Source: Phocoena phocoena (Eukaryota > Chordata > Mammalia > Artiodactyla > Phocoenidae). Taken from it: a stretch of 64,000 bases of DNA. A program made the translations under genes and the position numbers. Numbering within the stretch: position 1 is the stretch's first letter; every line of letters starts with the position of its first letter. The stretch spans positions 81,471,168 to 81,535,167 of the forward strand of contig NC_089220.1 of the NCBI RefSeq assembly GCF_963924675.1, given 5' to 3'. Of this stretch, positions 55,250 through 64,000 are shown in pieces. The notes beneath the pieces were generated by a model. The model was not told the DNA's origin, did no database searches, and saw nothing but the letters and a program-made list of their open reading frames with translations.

Positions 55250-57485
55250 CATTATAGACTGAAGGCAATTCTGTATAAAACCTGGACTCATATGGCCATC
55301 AATTTAGGTGGAAATTCCAAAATTAAGATCTCTCTGAAGAATGCATAACCTGGAGAAATCAAGTCTTCACTTGATCATGAAGCCTATAAGCTTAGAACTG
55401 TAACTTAAAGGGCCATAAAGTCCATAGGGCCCTGCAGCATCTATCTAGCAGAAGCAATTAATAGCCCTCTTTGGGAGAATACAGCCTCAACCTTAGGCCT
55501 CAGACAACTTCTATGCATAAGAGAAATAACAGAAATTAATTCATAATTTTAAAATGCACTCCTACAAGAAAATAAGCCACCATGAACAAAAAGTCTCAGA
55601 AACAAACACACACAAATTTAAAAATATACCTGCAACCATTTCAGGTATTGGAATTATCAGATACAGACGATAAAAGATATATGCTCAATATGTTTTTTAA
55701 AATTTTAAGGGAATGGGAATATGAAAAAGAGCAAAAGACGATAAAAAAGTAAAAGTCAATTAAAAAATAAGTATATCTAAGATATAAAAAGTGTAATTCA
55801 CATTCAGTGATTACCTGTGATCACCAATGATCATCTATGTCTTGATTTCTAATACCATTCTCCAGTAAAGGAAATCAGGGGTCATTGGAGAAATGGCTGA
55901 TTGTAGGACTTGAGAAAAAAATATACAAAATGAGATTATAGTGCCAGAAAGTAAGAGAGTGTAAAACAAAAACAAAAACAATGATACAGGGACACTGGAG
56001 CCAATTGAAAGCGCTCCCAATGGCCAAAGCTGAAACAATTTGAGCAACAAAATAAATAAAGTAGTATTGGACTATATATAACTCAAAGTGTAAAATAAAT
56101 AGTCATGAGTCTATACTGACTTAAAAAAATGGTTGAACCAATAAATAAATGGAGAAGAGACAAATCTCCCATGAAGAATTCCAAATAATTTATTATATAT
56201 TCCATCATCAAGGAGGTAGAGCATAACTCCCAACACCTCAGGTGTGGCTGTATGTAGTGACTTCCTTCCAAAGAGGACAGTATGAAAAGTGGATTGTGTG
56301 CGGAGAAACTTTACAGTGGAGAAGTCTGATGAACACTACCTCAGCCAGGTGATCAAAGTCAACATGAACAGTGATAAGTCCTGTATAATAGTATATACCC
56401 TTGATATGATATGATGAGAAATAGCACTTTTACCTCTGTGGTCAGCAAAGTCCTAGTAGAGGGACATCTGCAAAACACATGACCAGTACTCCTTAAAACT
56501 GTTAGTCATCACCAAGCAAGGAAAGTCTGAGAAACTGTCACAAGCTGTGACATGACAACTAAAGAGCCTAAGGAGACATGACAACTAAAGGAAATATGGG
56601 ATCCTGGAACAGAAAGAGAAAGAGGGTATTAGGAAAAAAACTAAGGAAATATAAATAAATATGAACTTCAATTGATAACAGTATATCAGTATCAGTTCCT
56701 TAGTTGCAATAAATATACTAATGATAATAGTGTATCAATATCAGTTCCTTAATTACAATAAATGCACTATACTAATGTACTACACTAAATGTTAATAGGA
56801 GAAACTGGATTCAGAGTTTATGGGAATTCTTTCTACTATCTTTTTAATTTTTCTGTAAATCTAAAACTGTTCTATATTAAAGTTGATTTTGTTTGTTTTT
56901 AAAAGTCTCACTGGATGGATTAAACAGTGGTTTGGACATAGCTGAAGAGAGATTTATTTTTCTGGAAAATAGATCCAAAGATACTACTCAGAATTCAGCT
57001 CAGAAATACAAAAGGAGGTTAAGAGACTAGGAAAATATAGCAAGAATCTCCAACATATGTCTAATTGAAGTTCCAAAAAAAGAATAAGGAGAGTGAATGA
57101 ATGATGAAAGTGAAAGACAAAAAGTCTGAGAGTTTTCCAGAATTAATGAGAAACACAATTCCTTAGACTCAAGAATTGCAATAAATATCAAGTAAAAAAA
57201 AAAAATCCATACATCAAGACAGATTGTATGCAAAAAGAGAATCTTAAAAGCAGTCAGGGGGACAAAAAAAAAAAGCCTAATTGCCTGTAGGGTAACATGA
57301 ATTAGACTAAAAATTGACTTCTCAATCAGAAGATAGTGTAATAATATCTTCAAAGTTGTGAGAAGAAATAATTTCATACTTAGAATTTTATATCTGAAAA
57401 AATTATTGAAGAATAAGAATAAAATAAAGATATTTGGATAAACAAAAATATAACATAAAATATATTGTATGACAGAGGTGGTGTT
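55250..57485 (+). mobile_element. old L1 5'/ORF1 region, split
   Basis: Left piece (to about 55798): 'cctcaaccttaggcctcag', 'ggaattatcagatacagac'. Right piece (from about 56885): 'gtttggacatagctgaaga', 'gtctaattgaagttcc', 'gagagttttccagaattaat', 'cttaaaagcagtcaggggg', 'gaagaataagaataaaat'. Together they give the ORF1 part of an old L1M-type element, broken by many stops. A 157-codon frame at 57027-57500 on the minus strand is antisense to it and is not a gene. Confidence 0.75.
55799..56884 (+). mobile_element. old L1 3' end nested in the L1 above
   Basis: 'agcaaggaaagtctgagaaa', 'gacatgacaactaaagg', 'gggatcctggaacagaaag', 'ggattcagagtttatggga' and the end 'tctatattaaagttgattttg' are the 3'UTR of an L1M/L1ME-type element. 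Internal duplications: gacatgacaactaaag at 56549-56564 and 56575-56590, and a ~49-bp unit from 56673 repeated from 56722. Boundaries are approximate. Confidence 0.7.
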
Positions 57486-58015
57486 AAACACACTGTCCAT
57501 TATTGGCTATTTAAATCCTCATTTATCAGTGCTACTAGAAGTCCTGACTTGAACAGCAAAAAATGAAACATATCAAACTTAAATATGTCATCCATATTTC
57601 AGCAGCCTCGCCAGCCTATGACTATAAAATAAAGACACTGTTCATATCCAAACTATAATTACACATACCCCAACTGGCCTATTTTTGGAAAACAGCCTAC
57701 TTAGAGCTTCCCCCAGGTATTTCTGAGAGTTTCTCAGAGTACTGCCTCACATAAACTCTGAAGACAAGAACCCCATTTTCTTCCACACCAGCTTTCTAAC
57801 ATTATACTTCATTTCTGCTGTGGATGAACTTATGTGCTCACCACTTCAGTAAACACGTCTATCTGCTGCTGGTGAACTACCAACGAGTTCCCCCTACTCT
57901 GACCTCAGGAAGTAAACATTCTTCTCCCTGATTCCCCACATTATAACTGAGACCAGTCTGTGACTTTCAGCCATATTTCACTGAAGGTTTAATAATGTAA
58001 CTATAACATGAAGTG
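57486..58015. other. unique sequence, no gene seen
   Basis: No recognised repeat or exon. Confidence 0.4.
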
Positions 58016-58019
58016 GCTA

Positions 58020-58870
58020 TCAGAACATCTGATCATATCCAAAGAAGATATAACCAACAGATATATGGCCAACAAATGGCCAGTGGGCACATGAAAAGGT
58101 GCTCAACATCATTAGTCATCAGGGAAATGCCAATCAAAGCCACAATGAGATACTGCCTCATACCTGTTAGGATGGCTGTTATCAAAAAACAAGAGACAGC
58201 AAGCATTGGTGAGGTTGTGGAGAAATTAGAACCCTAGTATACTATTGGTAGGAATGCAAAATGTTGCAATCCACTCTTGAAAACAATATAGACGTTCCTC
58301 AAAAATTTTAAAATAGAACTACCATATGATCCAGCAATCCAACTTCTGGGTATTTATCCAAAAGAACCAAAATCAAGATCTTAAAAAGATACTAGCACTC
58401 CCATGTTTATTGTGGCACTGTTCACAATAGCCAAGATGTAGAAACAACCTAAATGTCCATGACCGATGAATGGATTTTAAAAATGTGATATAAACATGCA
58501 ATGGAATCAGCCTTAAAAAAGGAAATCCTGAAATATGTGACAATATGGATAAAACTTGAGAACATTATGCTAAGCGAAATAAGCTAATCACAGGAGGACA
58601 GATACTACATGATTCCACTTACATGAGGTATCTAAAATAGTCAAGCTCATAGAAGCAAAGAATAAAGTGATGGTTACAAGGGGCTGGGCAGAGGGAGAAG
58701 GGGAAAATTGACAATGGGTGTAAAATTTCAGGTATGTAAGTGAATAAGTTCTAGAGATCCGCTGTATAACATTGTGCCTGTAGATAACAATACTAGATTG
58801 TGTACTTAAAAGTCTGTTGAGAGAGTAGATCTCATGTTCAGTGTTCTTACCACAAAAAAAATAAAAATTT
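58020..58870 (+). mobile_element. old L1 3' end (ORF2 C-terminal part and 3'UTR)
   Basis: 'gcacatgaaaaggtgctcaa', 'ccaatcaaagccacaatgag', 'gatactgcctcatacctg', 'ccatatgatccagcaatcc', 'gtatttatccaaaagaacc', 'ctgttcacaatagccaag', 'catgattccacttacatgag' and the A-rich end near 58853. Order and spacing match the L1 3' end; no frame is intact. Confidence 0.92.
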
Positions 58871-59201
58871 AAAATACATATATATAGTCATGGAACCCCA
58901 AAAGGCTAAACTCCATCTAAAAACTCAGGCCTCCCTATGGTTTTGTCAGACTCAACGGCCACTAACAAAAATCTTCAGGCCTTTCCACCCTACAAACCCA
59001 AGCCTAACTAAACCCCAGCTCTCCTAACCTAAGATTCACTCTCTTTCCCACCCCTGGGTGATCAATAGTCAAACCATAGATTCCCTTGAAAAAGATTCTA
59101 CTCCATACCCGCAAAGTATGGTTCACTCTCAGAGAACAGAGAAGTGAATCAATGATAATATTCTGAAAACTTATTTCCTAATATCTGAATTATTCTATCT
59201 C
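58871..59201. other. unique sequence, no gene seen
   Basis: Nothing recognised. Confidence 0.4.
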
Positions 59202-59215
59202 AAAAATGCCATGTA

Positions 59216-59500
59216 GAGCTTCCCTGGTGGCGCAGTGGTTGAGAATCTGCCTGCCAATGAAGGGGACACAGGTTTGAGACCTGGTCTGGGAAGATCCCAC
59301 ATGCCACCGGGCAACTGGGCCTGTGAGCCACAACTATGGAGCCTGTGCTCTGCAACAAGAGAGGCTGCGACAGTGAGAGGCCCACGCACCGCGATGAAGA
59401 GTGGCCCCCGCTCGCCACAACTAGAGAAAGCCCTCGCACAGAAATGAAGACCCAACACAGCCAAAAATAAATAAATAAAAATAAATAAATTTATATTTTA
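59216..59500 (+). mobile_element. CHR-type SINE, intermediate length (~270 bp)
   Basis: Begins GAGCTTCCCTGGTGGCGCAG, continues through the short-class body to 'gagaggcccacgcaccgcg', then 'atgaagagtggcccccgctc', 'gaaatgaagacccaacac' and (AATA)n. A perfect 14-bp duplication, aaaaatgccatgta, at 59202-59215 and 59501-59514. With 46326 it defines the intermediate class. Confidence 0.95.
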
Positions 59501-59684
59501 AAAAATGCCATGTATGAGCTATCAGTGGTTCAACCCATGTTCTGCTGCACCAGATCAATGTCAGTTCCTTTTCACAGCCTCTCCTCACATGTTAAGTGAA
59601 GACATGAGCCTGTACGTGTATGTGGTAGAAGTCCAGCTCCCCAGTGTGCTATGAAGAAGTGCTTAGACAAGAACACTGTATGAA

Positions 59685-60030
59685 TTAGGGTCAGATGAGC
59701 TGCTGTAACAAATGAGGTAAAAAATTTCAACAAATATACTTTATTTTCCATTCATTTAATGATCAAATATAGCATTCCAGATCTGCAGGTAAGGGTCCTC
59801 TCAATTCAGGGACCCAGGCCTCTTTCATCTTGGGGCCCTGCCACTCTCTAGATGCTTTGTCAACTGAATCCATCAAGGGAAAGGAGAAAGAGAGCATGGA
59901 GAAGTCCTATACACTTCTTAACAGCCTTGGCCTGGAAGCGACACACATCACGTCCACCTACATATTTTTGACAATGAACCAATCACAAGGTCACAACTAA
60001 TTGTAAGGGAGGGTAAGACATAATACTCTA
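59685..60030. mobile_element. old unclassified interspersed repeat
   Basis: 'gatgagctgctgtaacaaa', 'cactctctagatgctttgtc', 'tggaagcgacacacatcac', 'caatgaaccaatcacaagg' and 'actaattgtaagggaggg' parallel the repeat at 53045. Name not known to me. Confidence 0.5.
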
Positions 60031-60291
60031 GCTCTGTGCCCAGGCCAAAAAAAAAAGAGGAAACAGTTTATAAACAGCACAGTTGTTTGCAAACACACTC
60101 ACACACAAATAATCAAAGAAAACTCAACTTCTGTCCGTTAGGCAACCTCCATTCAGATTTCAAGGGAAAAATTATCCACTTCTGCTGGAGTGCAGTGGTG
60201 CTAGTACACTCGATGTACTTAACAAATTATTTTACAATGCAGTCTGAAGCAAGTACATTTACATTACTTCATTTCACTCAGAGCTCCCCAA

Positions 60292-60304
60292 ACAGTAGGT
60301 GGCG
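60292..60304 (+). promoter_or_regulatory. CTCF-like core motif
   Basis: ACAGTAGGTGGCG fits the published CTCF core pattern CCASYAGRKGGCR at 12 of 13 positions. It sits in unique DNA between two old repeats. A motif match only. Confidence 0.3.
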
Positions 60305-60479
60305 AGGCCCATTATTTAAATCTGCATGACTAAAAGCAAAACAATCCCTCCCAAGATGAAGAAAAAGGTTTCCCTAGAGACTAATTCCTACCTCTCACTT
60401 TATAAGCCAAAACTGAATTCAACTTCAAACTAGCCGTACTCCATCTTCAAAATTTTGAAATTCAGTCTCCACTGGCTCC

Positions 60480-60595
60480 CTGTTATAATTAAATTGTAAA
60501 GTCTTTGGGAGTTCTTCGTATGTCACATGATGACTCACACAATACATTTGACAAACCAGGCTGTCAATAAACATTTGTGGAATTCAACTGATTTG
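60480..60595 (+). mobile_element. possible L2 tail
   Basis: 'tgtaaagtctttgggagttc' and 'gtcaataaacatttgtgga' resemble the L2 3' end. It is abutted by the L1 insertion at 60607. Confidence 0.45.
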
Positions 60596-60606
60596 ATGTT
60601 GAGAAC

Positions 60607-61138
60607 TTTTTTTCTTTAATTTTTATTGGAATATAGTTGATTTACAGTGTTAGTTTCTACTGTACAGCAAAGTTAATCAGTTATACATATACATATATCA
60701 ACTCTTTTTTTAGATTCTTTCTCCATATAGGTCATTACAGAGTATTGAGTAGAGTTCCCTGTGCTATACAGCAGGTTTTTATTAATTAACTATTTTATAT
60801 ATAGTAGTGTGTATATGTCAATCCTAATCTCCCAATTTATCCCTCCCTTCCTTACACCCTGGTAACCGTAAGTTTGTTTTCTATGTCTGTAACTCTATTT
60901 CTGTTTTGTAAATAATTTCATTTGTACCCTTTTTTTAGATTCCACATATAAGTTTATCCTACGATATTTGTCTTTCTTGTCTGACTTACTTCACTCAGTA
61001 TGAGAATCTCTAGGTCCCTCCATGTTGCTACAAATGGCATTATTTCATTCTTTCTTATGGCTAATGTTCCATTATATATATGTACCACATCTTCTTTATC
61101 CATTCCTCTGTTGATGGACATTTAGGTTGCTTCCGTGT
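60607..61138 (-). mobile_element. cetartiodactyl L1 3'UTR, minus strand
   Basis: T-rich edge, then 'tttattggaatatagttgat', 'acagtgttagtttctactg', 'attgagtagagttccctgtg', 'taaccgtaagtttgttttc', 'attccacatataagtttatc', 'gttgatggacatttaggttg'. This matches the 3' end of the L1 lineage seen in ruminants and whales. It ends abruptly after 'ttgcttccgtgtt', i.e. 5'-truncated. Much less decayed than the L1 at 49.4 kb. Confidence 0.92.
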
Positions 61139-61834
61139 TTGAGGACATTCTTTATCAGGTATTTTTGAAGTGAAGAACAAGCCCCGGGTAGTGACTTACC
61201 AAGACTCTTTAATCTTTGTTTCCACTCTGTAATACAGGAGAGCAGCTGTGGGAAAGGCTGATGATCTTCTCTAGCAGGCTAGAGCAGGGGCACATGTGCA
61301 CACAGAGAGGTTACCAAAACTAACTGTAGCATAGCCTCTGTTTAAAAGTAATAATGACTGTACAGGTCTTGGATTCAAACAAGCTAGTTAACCCAAGCCA
61401 TTTGCGTAAGAACTTTGAAGACTTTTGTAATTCTGTTGTGTTAAATAGGTGTGCCTTCCGACACGTATTTGTGAATAGTGTTGATTACTTGTTATAAGCC
61501 CATAGTCTATACGTTGCACCAGGCTGTTTGGCTTCACTAGACTCCTATACCTATTTCTTCAAAACTCCTGTACCCAAGGAAGGCCTGCATGCACGGATTC
61601 AACATAGCCTCAGCATTTATTAAATAGAACTTCTTGACATTTAGTCACACATTCTCGTGTGACACCTTTTTTTCCTCCTGATTCTAAAGTCTAAGTCAGC
61701 AGCTATCATATTTTCAGCCTACAATATATTCTCTACGTACCAATTAGGTTAAAAAAAAAAAAAAAACCTAAACCTACAGCTGACACAATTTATGAAGCCT
61801 CCAGTAAGTCCACTGCATGAAAAAATAGTTTAAA
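61139..61834. other. unique sequence with an A run
   Basis: A run at about 61750-61766. Otherwise nothing recognised. Confidence 0.4.
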
Positions 61835-63890
61835 AACTTATAACAAACTGGGGGTAGAAGAAAATTTCCTTAAACTGATAAAGCACATCTATCAAAAAGA
61901 CCTCAAAAATACTTAATGGCAAAACAATAGAAGCATCCCAACTTTAGTCAGAAACAAGGTACGGATGCCTGTTTTCCTGACTTTATTCAACATTTTATTG
62001 GACTATCTATACAGTACAACAAAACAAGAAAATAAAATAAAACGTAAGGATAGGAAAATGAGAAACAAAATTATTGGAATTAATAAAAGTACGTTTCTAG
62101 ATAGACAATACACTATTAAAAAATTAGCAATGGTTCCATATGCTAGCAGTAATCAATTAGCAAATATAGGGTTTCCCTGGTGGCACAGTGGTTGAGAGTC
62201 CACCTGCCGATGCAGGGGACACGGGTTCGTGCCCCGGTCCGGGAAGATCCCACATGCCATGGAGCTGCTGGGCCCGTGAGCCATGGCCGCTGAGCCTGCG
62301 TGTCCGGAGCCTGTGCTCCGCAACGGGAGAGGCCACAACAGTGAGAGGCCCGCGTACCGCAAAAAAGAAAGAAAATATAAGATCAGTTTTTTAAAAATCT
62401 CATTCACTATAGGAATAAAAATCATAAGTGTATATCTAACCAAATATGCTTAGGATATTTATGTGGAAGATTTTAATAATAACTTAAAGGGCATAAGAGA
62501 AGCCCTAAATAAATGAAAAATACATGATTTTTTTGTGGAGAAAATTTATTATCACAAAAGTGGTAATTCTTCTCAAGTTAACCTATAACTTCAATGCAAT
62601 CAAAATCCCAACAGCATTATTATAAAGCTGATTCTGAGTTTCATGTGGAAAGATAAAAGGCTAAGACACCTAAGATAATTTTGTATAGAAGGAGAGGAGA
62701 AGGAGGAATGATAATGTCCCACCAACTGTCAAGACTCACTATAAATCTTTAGTTTAAAAGCCATGTGGTATTTGCAGGGATAAACAGACTACTGGACCAG
62801 GATAAAGAGCCCAGGAAAATATCCACATATATAGGAAAACGTGGTATTGGACAGAAGGTAAAAATGATAGACCATTAAATAAACAGTACAAGAACAATGA
62901 CTTATCCACATGGAAAAATGTAAAATTCGAATTATCTTTATACTATGCTCAAAATATGTTGCAGATGGATTAAAGACTTAAGAAAAGCAAAGTTTTAACT
63001 CCTATAGAAGAAAATATTGGCAAACATAATAAGAAAGTTTTTTGCAAATAAGGCAAATAAAGGATAAGGCTTTTTAAAAGATCGATACATTTGACTTCAT
63101 TAACATTTAAAATTTTTGTATTTCAGAAAGTATCATAAACAAACAAAAAAAGATATACCATGCACTGGGAAAATGTACCTGCAACATATATAACAGATAA
63201 AGAATAGGTACCCAGAATATATAAACGACGTTGACAAGTCAGTTTAAAAACAACAACTCTGTAGAAAATTGAGGAAAGCTATGACCAGGCAAGTCAAATA
63301 CATAGGAAGAGAGCCAAATGCAATAAAGCATATAAAAATATCATCTATTACATCGGTAACAAAAGAAATGCAAGTTAAAACTGTGAGATACCACTTCACT
63401 CTCATTAAGACTGATAAACATTTTAAAGTTGTAATTCCAAGGATATATGAGGATGGGGGAAACAGGAGCTCTCATATGTGCTGGTGGGAGGGAAAATTAG
63501 TATAACTGAGTGATATCTGATAAAACTGAAGAAAGAATTTTGAGCCAGCCTTCTACTTCTAGTTATATATCCTAGTACTCCATGTGTACTAAGAACAGTA
63601 TATAAGAATGTTAATTGCAGTACTGCTTGTGAAAGCAGAAATAAATTGGAAAAAAACCCTACATATTATCTTTGGAGAATAGAAAAATAAATAATACAAT
63701 TGAATACTACATTATAATTTCTTTACATTATACTTACTTGGATATTAACATGACAGTCACATAGATAAAACTAAAAGCCATAATTTGAAACATTTATTAA
63801 ATCTGGTGGTAGAAATATGTGTATCTATTAGATTTTTATCTAACCTTTTTGTATGCATGAAATATTTTATAATTTAAAATAATAACAAAT
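61835..63890 (+). mobile_element. decayed L1 (ORF2 3' half and 3'UTR), plus strand
   Basis: 'gtagaagaaaatttccttaa' (~61854), 'gtacggatgcctgttttcc' (~61960), 'caatgcaatcaaaatccc' (~62593), 'aaaagccatgtggtatttg' (~62755), 'gatggattaaagacttaag' (~62965), 'aaatgcaagttaaaactgtg' (~63366), 'agttatatatcctagtac' (~63560), and an AT-rich end. Multiple frame breaks. The CHR SINE at 62169 interrupts it. Confidence 0.9.
62169..62372 (+). mobile_element. CHR-2-type SINE, short form
   Basis: Begins GGGTTTCCCTGGTGGCACAG (one change from GGGCTTCCC), a near-consensus body (gggttcgtgccccggtc), ending CCCGCGTACCGC plus AAAAAAGAAAG. A short duplication, aaatata, at 62162-62168 and 62373-62379. It lies inside the L1 in the same orientation. 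Confidence 0.94.
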
Positions 63891-64000
63891 TACTGTTTTA
63901 CACAGTATTAAGCAGAATCAACTAAACCCAGGAATTTCGCAAATGATTTTCCTCTTGTAAATTAGCCAGTGTGGACAACATTTCATAACAAACTGATCAG
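63891..64000. other. window end, unique AT-rich sequence
   Basis: Nothing recognised. Confidence 0.4.

Noticed and set aside
57027..57500. 157-codon minus-strand open frame
   Set aside because: Antisense to L1 ORF1-derived sequence. The A-rich sense strand gives a stop-poor, hydrophobic antisense frame.
3510..62372. tRNA-like A/B boxes at many sites
   Set aside because: They belong to SINE heads; none folds into a complete tRNA with a plausible acceptor stem by inspection, so no tRNA genes are called.
3510..62372. Regularly recurring ~30-bp identical segments that might suggest an array
   Set aside because: They are dispersed SINE copies on both strands with their own target duplications, not a CRISPR or satellite array.

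Overview
This window is repeat-rich, gene-poor mammalian nuclear DNA. About twenty tRNA-derived SINEs of the CHR/Bov-tA group point to Cetartiodactyla. The dominant copies begin GGGCTTCCCTGGTGGCGCAG, are about 205 bp long and end in pure poly(A). That short form is known to me from whales and dolphins, so a cetacean, possibly a toothed whale, is the best reading. This is an inference from repeat type, not from a search.

I found no convincing protein-coding gene, tRNA gene, rRNA gene, CRISPR array or intact virus. The longest open frame (219 codons, 1548-2207) runs straight through a DNA-transposon fossil. Other frames over 120 codons are antisense to LINE-1, lie in an old repeat, or match nothing I recognise. 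The window could be intergenic or lie in a long intron; the sequence does not say which.

Layout. 0-20 kb is mostly unique AT-rich DNA with three CHR SINEs, a hAT element with its 8-bp target duplication, MIR and L2 fossils, and an old LINE-like block at 16.2-18.4 kb. 20-40 kb is again largely unique, with SINEs near 20.7, 23.6, 33.1, 34.2 and 37.1 kb, an LTR-like fossil at 23.9-24.4 kb, an old L1 end at 30.7 kb, and a unique stretch near 35.1-35.3 kb carrying a cluster of ATF/CREB, ETS and RUNX-type motifs. 40-64 kb is dominated by LINE-1: a decayed + strand L1 (41.7-44.7 kb), a decayed - strand L1 (49.4-52.0 kb), an L1 split by another L1 (55.2-57.5 kb), and further L1 pieces at 58.0-58.9, 60.6-61.1 and 61.8-63.9 kb. 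CHR SINEs and an MLT1-like LTR (45.1-45.5 kb) lie among them.

The transposon record is the most informative content. Many SINEs keep readable target-site duplications, several insertions are nested and can be ordered in time, and the CHR copies fall into four length classes that look like successive 3' shortening. I did not find an undescribed biological system. The best candidates for follow-up are the 35.1-35.3 kb motif cluster, the very short SINE at 33.1 kb, the body-less poly(T) insertion at 14.5 kb and the perfect inverted repeat at 52.45 kb. Family names for old repeats are from memory and should be confirmed with RepeatMasker/Dfam.
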